This document shows positions 19,372 to 28,272 of a stretch of 50,919 nt of DNA, piece by piece. The stretch lies in contig JAKADX010000032.1 in the NCBI GenBank assembly GCA_021818505.1, positions 1 through 50,919 of the forward strand, in the 5' to 3' direction. The notes under the pieces were generated by a model. That model saw nothing but the letters and a program-made list of their open reading frames with translations. It was not told where the DNA came from and searched no databases. The translations under genes and the position numbers were made by a program. Position 1 is the stretch's first letter. Each line of letters begins with the position of its first letter. Source of the stretch: Pseudomonadota bacterium. Its GTDB lineage: Bacteria; Pseudomonadota; Alphaproteobacteria; Acetobacterales; Acetobacteraceae.

Positions 19372-19863
19372 TCATTGCACCGAGGTGATGGCGTTGCGGT
19401 TTTTCGCCCAGCACGATTCGTCATTGCAGATCGCATCCGCCTGCGGCCGCTCCTTGCCAAAGCTCGTGGTGGCGATACGGGTCGTCGCCACACCTTTGGC
19501 GACGAGGTAGTCGCGGGCGACGTTGGCGCGGCGCTGGCCGAGGGCGATGTTGTATTCCTCGGTCCCGCGTTCGTCGCAATTGCCGGCGATCAGCACTTTG
19601 ACAGTCGGATGGGCCTGCATCCATGCCGCCTGCTTGTCCAGCGTCTCCCGCGCCTGGGCGCTGAGGATCGCCTTGTCGAAGGCGAAGTACACGCGGTCGC
19701 CGACATTGGTCGCCAGATCCTCCTCGCTGCCGGGGACGACACCGGGCGTCGCCGCGGCAGAGGTCGCGGTGCCTGTGGCCGTTGCGCTTTCGGATCCGGC
19801 TTTGCCGGCACAGCCGGCGAGCAGCAGGGCGGCAGCGACGACCGCGAACCGGTTGAGCGTCAT
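19372..19863 (-). CDS. pal: peptidoglycan-associated lipoprotein Pal
   Basis: A 163-residue outer-membrane lipoprotein. Lipobox LLAGC follows a short signal (MTLNRFAVVAAALL), then a Ala/Thr-rich linker and an OmpA-like domain: VYFAFDKAILSAQARETLDKQ, IAGNCDERGTEEYNIALGQRRA (peptidoglycan contact) and TSFGKERP. Pal anchors the outer membrane to the wall and works with TolQRAB in envelope constriction. The start at 19863 begins the signal peptide; the longer frame to 19923 does not look coding. Unlike the usual arrangement, no tol gene is adjacent. Confidence 0.92.
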   Translation of the reverse strand: MTLNRFAVVAAALLLAGCAGKAGSESATATGTATSAAATPGVVPGSEEDLATNVGDRVYFAFDKAILSAQARETLDKQAAWMQAHPTVKVLIAGNCDERGTEEYNIALGQRRANVARDYLVAKGVATTRIATTSFGKERPQADAICNDESCWAKNRNAITSVQ

Positions 19864-20004
19864 GGCAGCTTCCTTCCATGTGACATCCGGCCGCCGCCCC
19901 GGGCGTCGGCGGCCGCGCAGCATGGCACCGCCGGCCCGCGCGCGTCACGGTCGCACGGCGGATTGACGCGGCGGTTTGATCTGCGCCAGTGCGGAGCGCG
20001 GCCG

Positions 20005-21894
20005 TCAGATCGCCACTTCGCGCCCCACTTCGACAACGGTTTCCGCCGGCAGGCGGAAATAGTCGGTGACATGCAGGGAGTTGCGTTGCAGGAAGGCGAA
20101 TGCCGCCTCGATCCACCGCGGCAGGCCGGCGTGGTCGTCCCGCGCCACCACGGTTTCGTGCCCGACGAAATAGGTCAGGTCGGCGAGATCGACGCCGCAG
20201 CCCTTGCCATGCGCCTGCGCCAGCAGCACCGGCACGTCCGGGCGCTCCATGAAGCCGAAGCGCGCGGTGCCCCGCCAGATGCCGGGCGCGACCTGCTCGA
20301 TGCTCAGCCGCTCCGCCGCCGAGACGTAGGGCACCATCTGCGTGGTCACGTTGAGGATGAAGACGCGCTCGTGCAGCGCGCGGCTGTGGCGGACGTGCCA
20401 CCCCATCACCGGCGGTGTATCGCGCTTCGTGCGCGTGAGGAACACGGCCGTGCCGGGCACGCGCGGCACGCCCGCGGCGGCGATCCGTGCCAGGAACACC
20501 CCGAGCGGCTCAACCGCGTCGCCGATGCGCGCCGCCACCGCAGTGGCGCCGAGGTGCCAGACCTGCATCACGCCATACACGGCAATCGCCAGCAGCACCG
20601 GGACATAGCCGCCATCGGCGATCTTCAGGAGGTTCGCGGCGACGAACCCGGCGTCCACCACCGCCAGCGCGCCGGCGGCGGCGGCGGCGGCAGGCAGGCT
20701 CCAGCGCCAGATCTCGCGCATGGCGATGAACAGCAGCAGGGTCGTCATCAGCATGGTTGCCGAGACCGCGATGCCATAGGCGGCAGCGAGGCTGTCGGAC
20801 CTGCCGAAGCCCAGCGTCAGCGCCACCGTTACCAGCATCAGCAGCCAGTTCACCGGGGGAACATAGATCTGGCCATAGCCCTCGGCCGAGGTCTGCACGA
20901 TCGATAGCCGCGGCAGCCAGCCGAGCTGGATCGCCTGCCGCGTCATCGAGAAGGCGCCGGTGATGATCGACTGGCTGGCGATGATGGTGGCGACTGTCGC
21001 CAGCAGCACCAGCGGCACCAGCAACGGCGCCGGGGCGAGCCGGTAGAAGATGTTGCCCTCGGTCGAGCCACCGGCCACCACCAGCGCCGCCTGTCCGGCA
21101 TAGTTCAGCACCAGTGCCGGCAGCACGATCGCCGACCACGCCAGCCGGATCGGGCCGGCGCCGAAATGCCCCATGTCGGCATACAGTGCCTCCGCCCCGG
21201 TGACGCACAGGAATACCGCGCCGAGCACCAGAAACCCGGTCATGCCGCCGCTGAGCAGGAAGCGCAGGCCGTAGCGCGGGTCGATCGCCCACAGCACCGC
21301 CGGATACCGCGCGATACCGAGCAGGCCGAGCAACGCAATGACCGCGAACCACAGCGCCATCAGCGGCCCGAAGGCTCCGCCGATGCGCGCCGTGCCCAGG
21401 CGTTGCACCGCGAACAGGGCCACGAGGATCGCCACGGATGCGGGGAGGATGAAGTGGTGGATGGCAGGTGTGGCGATATCCATGCCCTCCAGCGCCGACA
21501 GCACCGAGATCGCCGGCGTGATCGCCCCGTCGCCATAGATCAGCGCCGCGCCGAACAGCCCGATCGCCACGATCGCCGGTCGCTGCTGGCGCTTCATGCC
21601 CAGCAGCGACATCAGCGCCAGAATGCCGCCCTCTCCGTCATTGTCCACGCGCATCGCCAGCGCGACGTATTTGACCGAGGTGATGATGATGAGCGTCCAC
21701 ACGATCAGCGACAGCGACCCCAGCGCCGCCGCTGCCGACGGGTGGTGGCCGGTGGTGTCGAGCACGGTCTTGAAGGTGTAGAGCGGACTGGTGCCGATAT
21801 CGCCGAACACCACGCCAAGCGCGGCCAGCCCCATCCCCGCGAGCCCTTTGCGCGGCATATGCGGCGCCCCGGTCGTTTCGGCCGAACTGGTCAC
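20005..21894 (-). CDS. kup: low-affinity potassium transporter Kup
   Basis: A 629-residue proton-coupled potassium importer of the KUP/HAK/KT family. The N-terminal hallmark GVVFGDIGTSPLYTFK is followed by about twelve hydrophobic helices (residues about 20-460) and a soluble C-terminal domain (WHVRHSRALHERVFILNV). GTG 21894 gives the usual length and a hydrophilic leader; ATG 21858 is the alternative. It diverges from ispD by 74 bases. Confidence 0.93.
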   Translation of the reverse strand: MTSSAETTGAPHMPRKGLAGMGLAALGVVFGDIGTSPLYTFKTVLDTTGHHPSAAAALGSLSLIVWTLIIITSVKYVALAMRVDNDGEGGILALMSLLGMKRQQRPAIVAIGLFGAALIYGDGAITPAISVLSALEGMDIATPAIHHFILPASVAILVALFAVQRLGTARIGGAFGPLMALWFAVIALLGLLGIARYPAVLWAIDPRYGLRFLLSGGMTGFLVLGAVFLCVTGAEALYADMGHFGAGPIRLAWSAIVLPALVLNYAGQAALVVAGGSTEGNIFYRLAPAPLLVPLVLLATVATIIASQSIITGAFSMTRQAIQLGWLPRLSIVQTSAEGYGQIYVPPVNWLLMLVTVALTLGFGRSDSLAAAYGIAVSATMLMTTLLLFIAMREIWRWSLPAAAAAAGALAVVDAGFVAANLLKIADGGYVPVLLAIAVYGVMQVWHLGATAVAARIGDAVEPLGVFLARIAAAGVPRVPGTAVFLTRTKRDTPPVMGWHVRHSRALHERVFILNVTTQMVPYVSAAERLSIEQVAPGIWRGTARFGFMERPDVPVLLAQAHGKGCGVDLADLTYFVGHETVVARDDHAGLPRWIEAAFAFLQRNSLHVTDYFRLPAETVVEVGREVAI

Positions 21895-21968
21895 GCCGGA
21901 GCCCCCCGCTTTGCCGCCCGGATGCACCCCGTGGTAGCGTTGCGATCGTTGCCGATGCAAGGAGAGGC

Positions 21969-22652
21969 ATGGACGCGGCACTGATCGTGGGCGCCGGGCG
22001 CGGCCGGCGGATGGGCGGGCCGATGCCCAAGCAGTATCGCGAGCTCGGCGGGATGCCGGTGCTGCGCCGCACGCTGCTGGCCTTCCTCGGACATCCCGGC
22101 ATCGGGTTGGTGCAGGCGGTGATCCATGCCGACGACCGCGACCTTTATGATGCCGCGACCGCGGGGCTCGACGTGCCGCCGCCGGTGCTCGGCGGGGACA
22201 CGCGCCAGGAGTCGGTGCGGCGGGGCCTGGAAAGCCTCGCGGCGGCACAGCCACGCAAGGTGCTGATCCATGACGCGGTGCGTCCGTTCGTGGCAAGGGA
22301 GACCATCGCATCGGTGCTGGCGGCCCTCGATGCTTCGCCGGCGGTGATCGCCGGCGTGCCGGTGACGGATACGCTGAAACGCTGCCGTGACGGCGTGATC
22401 ATGGAGACGGTGGACCGCACAGGTGTCTGGCGTGCCCAGACCCCGCAGGGGTTCGTGTTCGCGCGCATCCTCGCCGCGCATCGCAAGCTGCACGAACGCC
22501 ATCCGGAGGGTTCGGACCTGACCGATGATTCGCTGGTCGCCGAGAGCGACGGGGCGGCGGTCGCGATGACGCTCGGCAGCGAGGACAACATCAAGATCAC
22601 CACCGAGGGTGATCTGGCGCGCGGGGAAACCATTCTGGCGCGGATGCGCTGA
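21969..22652 (+). CDS. ispD: 2-C-methyl-D-erythritol 4-phosphate cytidylyltransferase IspD, stand-alone
   Basis: A 227-residue enzyme of the MEP isoprenoid pathway that joins CTP to MEP. Motifs are AALIVGAGRGRRMGGPMPKQY (nucleotide loop with catalytic Arg/Lys), HDAVRPF, TVDRTGVWRAQTPQGF and the C-terminal GSEDNIKITTEGDL. In many alphaproteobacteria IspD is fused to IspF; here the chain stops after the cytidylyltransferase domain and the next gene is unrelated. The ribosome site AAGGAGAGG precedes the ATG. Confidence 0.93.
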   Translation: MDAALIVGAGRGRRMGGPMPKQYRELGGMPVLRRTLLAFLGHPGIGLVQAVIHADDRDLYDAATAGLDVPPPVLGGDTRQESVRRGLESLAAAQPRKVLIHDAVRPFVARETIASVLAALDASPAVIAGVPVTDTLKRCRDGVIMETVDRTGVWRAQTPQGFVFARILAAHRKLHERHPEGSDLTDDSLVAESDGAAVAMTLGSEDNIKITTEGDLARGETILARMR

Positions 22653-22662
22653 AAGAGAACCC

Positions 22663-22989
22663 ATGTTCATCGCCATGAACCGCTTCAAGGTCATCCCCGA
22701 CGCCGCCGTGGAGTTCGAACGGGTCTGGACCGAGCGCGACACGCAGTTGCGCGACGTGCCGGGCTTCGTCGAATTCCACCTGCTGCGCGGCCCGGAGCGC
22801 GACGACCATGTGCTGTACGCCTCGCACACGATCTGGCGCAGCCGCGCGGACTTCGAGGCCTGGACCCGCTCTGAGGCGTTTCGCCGCGCCCACGCAAGCG
22901 CGGGTGGCCGCAAGCCGCTCTATCTCGACCACCCGGAGTTCGAGGGGTTCGAGGTCATCCAGACGGTCACGCCGCTGGCCGTGGCGTGA
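22663..22989 (+). CDS. IsdG/HmuQ-like haem-degrading monooxygenase
   Basis: A 108-residue ABM-fold protein beginning MFIAMNRFKV. The three residues needed for haem cleavage in IsdG-type enzymes are at the expected places: Asn6, Trp67 and His77 (FRRAH). FVEFHLLRGPERDDHVLY and HPEFEGFEVI also match rhizobial HmuQ/HmuD as I know them. These enzymes open haem and release iron in the cytoplasm. It lies ten bases after ispD and is probably co-transcribed; no haem uptake genes are nearby. Confidence 0.82.
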   Translation: MFIAMNRFKVIPDAAVEFERVWTERDTQLRDVPGFVEFHLLRGPERDDHVLYASHTIWRSRADFEAWTRSEAFRRAHASAGGRKPLYLDHPEFEGFEVIQTVTPLAVA

Positions 22990-23008
22990 ATCCAGCAGCC
23001 GCCCTGCC

Positions 23009-23713
23009 CTAAAGCATTTCGAGCGGCAGCTCGAAAATTGCCCTGCTCATTGTATCCGCCAGATTCATACCGATTTGGATCTTCATCTTCTTGACGACCT
23101 CGGCAACGTCCTTGTCGGATGACGTCTTGCTGATGCCTTTCATTTCCTTGGCCAGCGGAGCAGGTACGTTGACGATGACCTTGTCCACCATGGCCTTCAG
23201 CTTGTCAAAGTCCTTGTTACCTTGTTTCGCTTTGCCGGACATGATGATCTCGAAGGCATCGCAGTTCTCGGCGCCGGATTCCTTCTTGGCGAAATCGCGA
23301 AACCATTTCCATAGCTTGCTGTTGTGATAGAGCGTCTCGGGTAGAAGGGCGTCCCGTTTCTTCAGCTTCTCCAGATCCTTCGCCAGCGCCGTCTCGATCT
23401 GCTTGCACGTCTTGACGAAGGCAACAATGACGCCGGTCACCGCCGCAACGTGCCTCTTATTCTCCTCGGTATCGTCCCGATGCTCTGCCTGAGCGGCCTG
23501 CGCCAGCTCGGCCTGGAATGTTTTCAACGCAGTCAGGCAGTTCTGCCCGCCCGTGCTGCCGGGCATGGCGTCATATTTCCCCAGTGTCTCTTCCAGCGCG
23601 ACCGCGCCATGAACCGCCTTGACCAGCGCCGGGCCCGGGTGCAGCGGCATCAGGCCTTTCACCAGGGCCTCGATCGCCGCTTTCATGGTTTTCTGGTGAC
23701 CTTCTCGTGCCAT
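23009..23713 (-). CDS. lysine-rich, all-helical orphan protein; weak RGS-like pattern
   Basis: A 234-residue protein without signal peptide or membrane segments. It is unusually rich in Lys and in Asn and Ser for this GC-rich genome, and its DNA is visibly less GC-rich than its neighbours. It appears almost entirely helical, with a charged helix at about 78-120. Residues about 124-195 (LYHNSKLWKWFRDFAKKE, then AENCDAFE) resemble the first helices of an RGS domain, but the C-terminal part fits poorly, so this is only a hint. ATG 23713 is the first plausible start. It stands alone, convergent with the haem oxygenase gene and divergent from the livK-type gene. Confidence 0.65.
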   Translation of the reverse strand: MAREGHQKTMKAAIEALVKGLMPLHPGPALVKAVHGAVALEETLGKYDAMPGSTGGQNCLTALKTFQAELAQAAQAEHRDDTEENKRHVAAVTGVIVAFVKTCKQIETALAKDLEKLKKRDALLPETLYHNSKLWKWFRDFAKKESGAENCDAFEIIMSGKAKQGNKDFDKLKAMVDKVIVNVPAPLAKEMKGISKTSSDKDVAEVVKKMKIQIGMNLADTMSRAIFELPLEML

Positions 23714-23889
23714 ACGCTGGGTTCCATGACCGACTGTGTTCGTTATGAGCCTGCCAGGATCCCGACCTGACGTAAAGTGAAACGAGCGACAGCCATCGCT
23801 GCGTCGGCGGGTCCGTTGACAGGTCGCAGCCACCATAGGCAGGGTGTCGCTCGACCGACCTGAGCCGGCTGACTGCCCCCGGAGGACCC
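23714..23889. promoter_or_regulatory. divergent intergenic region upstream of the amide-import operon
   Basis: It contains a perfect -35 hexamer TTGACA on the plus strand (23816-23821), but no good -10 at 16-18 bases, so the promoter of the following operon is only suggested. A ribosome site CGGAGGA stands right before the ATG at 23890. Confidence 0.25.
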
Positions 23890-25095
23890 ATGCCGCCACA
23901 GATTACCCGCCGAACAGCGCTCGCCGCGGGTGCCGCGACGCTTGCGCTGCCCGCTGTGCTGCGCGCGCAGCCGGCGACGGTGAAGATCGGGATGATCCAT
24001 CCGGTCACCGGCCCGCTGGCCTTCGGTGGCTCGCAATGCCGGCTGGGCGGACAAACCGCCGTTGCCGACCTGAATGCCGCCGGCGGCATCAGGTCGCTCG
24101 GCGGTGCCAAGGTCGAGGCAGTGCCGGGTGACGCGCAGGGCAAGGCGGAGATCGCATCGAGTCTCGTCGATCAGATGGCGGAACAGAAGGTCGCGGGAAT
24201 TACCGGCTGCTACGCCAGTAATCTCGCACTCGCGGCCACGCAGACCGCGGCGAAATACAACATCCCCTTCTCGATCGACAGCGGCATCGCCGACAGCATC
24301 ACGGCGCGCGGCCTGCCCAACGTGTTTCGTTTCTTCCCCAACAACACGACGATGACCAACGAGGCGATCGCCTGCCTCGACGCGCTCAACAAGGGCGCCG
24401 GCTCACCGGCCAAGACGGCTGTCATCGTGCACGAGAATAGCGAATTCGGTACGACGACCGCGAAGCTACTGTCGGCCAAGCTCGGCGGCATCGGCATCAC
24501 CGTGAAGGAAGCCATCGCGCACGCCACCCCGACGCGCGATTTCACCAATGTCGTGTTGCGCATCAAGGAAGCGGCGCCGGACCTGGTGCTGATCACCGAC
24601 TACCCCAACGAATACCAACTGCTGCTGCGCACGCTCTATCAGCAGAAGGTCAATCTGGTCGCGGCGTTTTCGGTCTCCGGCGGCGGCTTCAATCTGCCCT
24701 TCGCCAAGGACCAGCCACAGGCCAGCGCGTTCATGATCGATTACAATCACTGGTACAACCCGCACGATCCGCGCGCGCTGGAATTCCGCAAGCGCATCGA
24801 GGGAGCCGGGCACGTGTTCGGTTGGGAGGTGCTGTTCGGCTATTTCGCGGTTCGCGTGCTGGCCGATGCGATCGAGCGGGCCGGCAGCACCGATCCGGCC
24901 AAAGTCAATGCGGCTTTCGCCGCCAGCACCTTCCATGACGACTGGCTGCCCTATGGGCCGACCAAGTTCGTGGGCGGGCAGAACCAGGGCGCGCGCGGGC
25001 TGGGACTGCAGATTCAGGACGCCGATATCAAGACGATCTGGCCGGCGGAGTTCGCCGACGCAAAGGCGGTGTTTCCGCGCCCGAAGGCATCCTGA
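23890..25095 (+). CDS. branched-chain-amino-acid-type ABC substrate-binding protein
   Basis: A 401-residue periplasmic protein with a twin-arginine-like signal (ITRRTALAAGAATLALPAVLRAQ) and a type I periplasmic-binding fold (Peripla_BP_6): VKIGMIHPVTGPLAFGG, GDAQGKAEIASSLVDQMAEQ, IVHENSEFGTTTA and LVLITDYPNEYQLLLRTL. It delivers substrate to the permeases encoded downstream. LivK-type proteins bind branched amino acids, amides, urea or aromatic acids; the linkage to HyuA/HyuB suggests a cyclic amide or related compound. It is the first gene of an eight-gene operon. Confidence 0.92.
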   Translation: MPPQITRRTALAAGAATLALPAVLRAQPATVKIGMIHPVTGPLAFGGSQCRLGGQTAVADLNAAGGIRSLGGAKVEAVPGDAQGKAEIASSLVDQMAEQKVAGITGCYASNLALAATQTAAKYNIPFSIDSGIADSITARGLPNVFRFFPNNTTMTNEAIACLDALNKGAGSPAKTAVIVHENSEFGTTTAKLLSAKLGGIGITVKEAIAHATPTRDFTNVVLRIKEAAPDLVLITDYPNEYQLLLRTLYQQKVNLVAAFSVSGGGFNLPFAKDQPQASAFMIDYNHWYNPHDPRALEFRKRIEGAGHVFGWEVLFGYFAVRVLADAIERAGSTDPAKVNAAFAASTFHDDWLPYGPTKFVGGQNQGARGLGLQIQDADIKTIWPAEFADAKAVFPRPKAS

Positions 25096-25139
25096 CCCTG
25101 CTGCCGGCGTCGGAGCTGCGCGCCGCGACGGCGGCGCCG

Positions 25140-26480
25140 GTGCTGATCGTCGGCGCCGGCGCATGCGGACTGGTCGCGGCCCTGGCGGCGCGCGCGCAGG
25201 GCGCGGAGGCGCTGGTTCTGGAACGTGATCGCACGCCGACCGGCTCGACCTCGCTGTCATCAGGCTTCATCCCTGCGCCTGCCACCCGCTTTCAGCACGC
25301 AATCGGCGTGCACGACGACACGCCCGACCTGCTCGCTGCCGACATTCTCGCCAAGACGAAGCACAGCGCCGACGCGCATGAGGCGCTGCGTCTGGCGCGC
25401 GCGATCGGCCCGGCGCTGGAGTGGCTTGCCGACGCGCATGGCATTCCCTTCCATGTGCTCGATGGCTTCCGGTATCCTGGCCACGGCCGCCTGCGCATGC
25501 ACGCGGTGCCGGAGCGCACCGGTGCGGCGCTGGAGGCACGGCTGCTGCGTGCCGCGACGGCGGCCGACGTGTCCATCGTCACCGAGGCACACGCGACCGA
25601 CCTGTTTGCCGACACCGCGGGCCGCGTGCACGGCGTGCGCGTCACGCGCCCCGACGGGCGCACCGAGGATATCGGCTGCGGCGCGCTTGTGCTTGCGTGC
25701 AACGGCTATGGCGGCGCGCCGGACCTGGTGCGGCGGCATATCCCCGACCTCGCCGACGCGATCTATTTCGGCCATCCCGGCAATCAGGGCGACGCGCTGC
25801 GCTGGGGCGACGAGCTTGGCGCGGAGGCGCGGGATCTCGGCGCCTGCCAGGGGCACGGTTCGGTCGCGCATCCGCATGGCATTCCGATCACCTGGGCGCT
25901 GATGATGGAGGGCGGCATCCAGGTAAACACGCTGGGCCGTCGGTTCTGGAATGAGCACGAAGGCTACTCGGAAGCCGCCGTCGCGGTGCTGCGCCAGCCG
26001 GGCGGCATCGCCTTCGGCATCCATGACGCGCGGCTGCACGAACTGGGCATGACCTTCGAGGACTACCGACAGGCGGAAGCAACGGGCGCGATCCGGCACG
26101 CGTCCGACATCGCGCAGCTTGCGGCGGACTGCGCGCTGCCCGCCGATGCGCTCGCCGCCACGCTGACCGACGTGCAGGCGCTGGCGCGCGCACAGGGGAC
26201 GGATGCGTTCGGCCGGCACTTCACCGCTCCGCCGCTCGCCGCACCGTATTGCGCGGTGCGTGTCACCGGCGCGCTGTTCCACACCCAGGGCGGGCTGCTG
26301 GTGGACGACGACGCGCGTGTGCTGCGCGGCAACGGCACAGTGCTGCCCAACCTGTTTGCCGGCGGCGGGGCCGCGCGCGGTGTGTCGGGCAACGCGGTCT
26401 GGGGCTACCTGTCGGGCAACGGGCTGCTCGCCGCGGTGGGCTACGGGATTCTGGCCGGCACCGCAGCAGCGCGCGTGTGA
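25140..26480 (+). CDS. FAD-dependent oxidoreductase (fumarate-reductase/ketosteroid-dehydrogenase type)
   Basis: A 446-residue flavoprotein of the succinate dehydrogenase/fumarate reductase flavoprotein superfamily. It has an N-terminal Rossmann motif (VLIVGAGACGLVAALAA), GALVLACNGYGG, a capping domain and a C-terminal FAD segment (LFAGGGAARGVSGNAVWGYL). It probably oxidises or reduces a C-C bond in the imported compound. GTG 25140 places the FAD motif at residue 4, which is tight; the frame stays open upstream with coding-like sequence (LTLLPASELRAATAAP) but offers no standard start. The stop overlaps the permease ATG by one base. Confidence 0.85.
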   Translation: MLIVGAGACGLVAALAARAQGAEALVLERDRTPTGSTSLSSGFIPAPATRFQHAIGVHDDTPDLLAADILAKTKHSADAHEALRLARAIGPALEWLADAHGIPFHVLDGFRYPGHGRLRMHAVPERTGAALEARLLRAATAADVSIVTEAHATDLFADTAGRVHGVRVTRPDGRTEDIGCGALVLACNGYGGAPDLVRRHIPDLADAIYFGHPGNQGDALRWGDELGAEARDLGACQGHGSVAHPHGIPITWALMMEGGIQVNTLGRRFWNEHEGYSEAAVAVLRQPGGIAFGIHDARLHELGMTFEDYRQAEATGAIRHASDIAQLAADCALPADALAATLTDVQALARAQGTDAFGRHFTAPPLAAPYCAVRVTGALFHTQGGLLVDDDARVLRGNGTVLPNLFAGGGAARGVSGNAVWGYLSGNGLLAAVGYGILAGTAAARV

Positions 26481-27343
26481 TGGCGCTGCTCATGCCCGCC
26501 CTGGTCGGCGGCCTGCTCACCGGCGGCGTCTATGCGCTGGTGGCGCTGGGGCTGACGCTGATCTATGGCGTTCTGCACATCGTCAATTTCGCGCACGGCT
26601 CGCTGCTGATGATGGCGATGTTCGGCGCCTGGCTGCTGGCGGCGAAATTCGGCCTCGATCCGCTTGTCGCCCTGCCGCTGCTGGCGGCGATCATGTTCGC
26701 GGTCGGCTGGGCGCTGTATCGCTTCGTGATCGGCCGCGTCGCGCATGGCGATGACCGCGCGATCCTGCTCGCGACGCTCGGCGTGGCCGTGGTGCTCGAC
26801 AATCTTGCCCTGGTCCTGTTTACCGGCGACACGCGCACGATCGAGACTCCGTATGCGTTGCAGATGATCCAGGCCGGCCCGCTGCTGATCCCGCTCGCCA
26901 AGCTGATCGCCTTTGCCTGCGCGCTGCTGCTCGCCGGGGCGCTATGGGCATTCCTGGCGCTGACCGATACCGGGCGGGCGATCCGTGCGGTGGCGCGCGA
27001 GCCCGAGGGCGCCGCGCTGGTCGGCATCCGTCCCGATCGCATTTTCGCTCTCGCCTACGGCATCGGCATCGCCTGCCTCGGCGCCGCGGCCTGCCTGCTG
27101 CTGCCGAGCTTCTACGTCTCACCGCAGGTTGGCGGCGTGTTTGTCCTCGTTGCCTTCACGGTCGTCGTGCTTGGCGGCATGGGGAGTTTCCCGGGTGCGG
27201 TGGTGGGCGGTCTGCTGGTCGGCATCACCGAGAACCTCGGCGGCCTGTATCTGGGCGAGGATCTCGGGCCGATCTGCGTGCCGCTGCTGTTCATCGCCGT
27301 GCTGCTGGTGCGTCCGACCGGCCTGTTCGGCTCGGTGCGATGA
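26480..27343 (+). CDS. branched-chain-type ABC transporter permease, LivH-like
   Basis: A 287-residue inner-membrane protein with about eight hydrophobic segments and the LivH hallmarks GGVYALVALGLTLIYGV, NFAHGSLLMM, RAVAREPEGAALVGI and GGMGSFPGAVVGGLLVG. The ATG at 26480 shares one base with the preceding stop (TGATG). It forms the channel together with the LivM-like protein that follows. Confidence 0.93.
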   Translation: MALLMPALVGGLLTGGVYALVALGLTLIYGVLHIVNFAHGSLLMMAMFGAWLLAAKFGLDPLVALPLLAAIMFAVGWALYRFVIGRVAHGDDRAILLATLGVAVVLDNLALVLFTGDTRTIETPYALQMIQAGPLLIPLAKLIAFACALLLAGALWAFLALTDTGRAIRAVAREPEGAALVGIRPDRIFALAYGIGIACLGAAACLLLPSFYVSPQVGGVFVLVAFTVVVLGGMGSFPGAVVGGLLVGITENLGGLYLGEDLGPICVPLLFIAVLLVRPTGLFGSVR

Positions 27344-28272
27344 CCCGCGGGCTTTGGATTGCGCTGGCTACATTGGCGCTGCTTCCGTTCGCGTCCCACT
27401 CGCAGTTCGTTGCCAATCTCGCCATGCTGACGGCGATCTCGGCCGCACTCGGGCAGGCATGGAACATCGCAGGCGGGTTCGGCGGGCTGACCAGCTTCGG
27501 GCATGTCGCCTTCTTCGGGCTGGGCGCCTATGCCGATGCGATCCTGCAAACGCGCTACGGATTCACCCCGTGGCTTGGTCTGCCGGCGGCGGCCCTGCTC
27601 GGCGGCGGCGTCGGTTGGTTGATGGGGTTGGCGACCTTCCGCGCCGGGCTGCGCGGCAGCTATTTTGCGCTGGTCACGCTGGCCTTTGCCGAGGCGTTCC
27701 GCATCCTCGCCAACAGCATCGGCATCACCGGCGGCGGCAGCGGCATCCTGGTCAAGCTGCATACCTCCGCCGGCAACTTCCAGTTCGCCGATCGCCGCGC
27801 CGGCTACGCGGCGGCGCTTGCACTGCTCGCACTCGCCACCTTCGCCGCGCGCCGTCTCGCGGTCGGGCGCTTCGGCGCGTACCTGATGGCGGTGCGCGAG
27901 AACGAGGACGCCGCACGCGCGCTCGGGGTGCGCGCGGTGCGCGTCAAGTCGGCGGCGCTGGCGCTGTCCGGCGCGCTGACCGCGCTCGGCGGCGTGCTCT
28001 ACGTTCAGTCCTACCTCTACATCGACCCGCCGACCGCATTCTCCGTCGAGCGCAGCGTGGAGATGCTGCTGGTCGCGATGATCGGCGGCGCCGGCACGGT
28101 GGCCGGCCCGCTGCTCGGCGCGCTGGCGGTGCATGCGATCGCCGACACCACGCGCAGCCTGGTCGCGACACCCGGCGTCGCGCCGATGCTGTACGGCGTG
28201 GTGCTGCTGCTCATCATCGGCTTCCTGCCAGGCGGGATCGCCCGCTTCGTGACGCGACCGGCGCATGCTTGA
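27340..28272 (+). CDS. branched-chain-type ABC transporter permease, LivM-like
   Basis: A 310-residue inner-membrane protein. Family features are AWNIAGGFGGLTSFGHVAFFG, TFRAGLRGSYFALVTLAFAE and AVRENEDAARALGV, with about nine hydrophobic stretches. ATG 27340 overlaps the LivH-like stop by four bases, and its end overlaps the LivG-like start by eight. Confidence 0.93.
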   Translation: MTRGLWIALATLALLPFASHSQFVANLAMLTAISAALGQAWNIAGGFGGLTSFGHVAFFGLGAYADAILQTRYGFTPWLGLPAAALLGGGVGWLMGLATFRAGLRGSYFALVTLAFAEAFRILANSIGITGGGSGILVKLHTSAGNFQFADRRAGYAAALALLALATFAARRLAVGRFGAYLMAVRENEDAARALGVRAVRVKSAALALSGALTALGGVLYVQSYLYIDPPTAFSVERSVEMLLVAMIGGAGTVAGPLLGALAVHAIADTTRSLVATPGVAPMLYGVVLLLIIGFLPGGIARFVTRPAHA

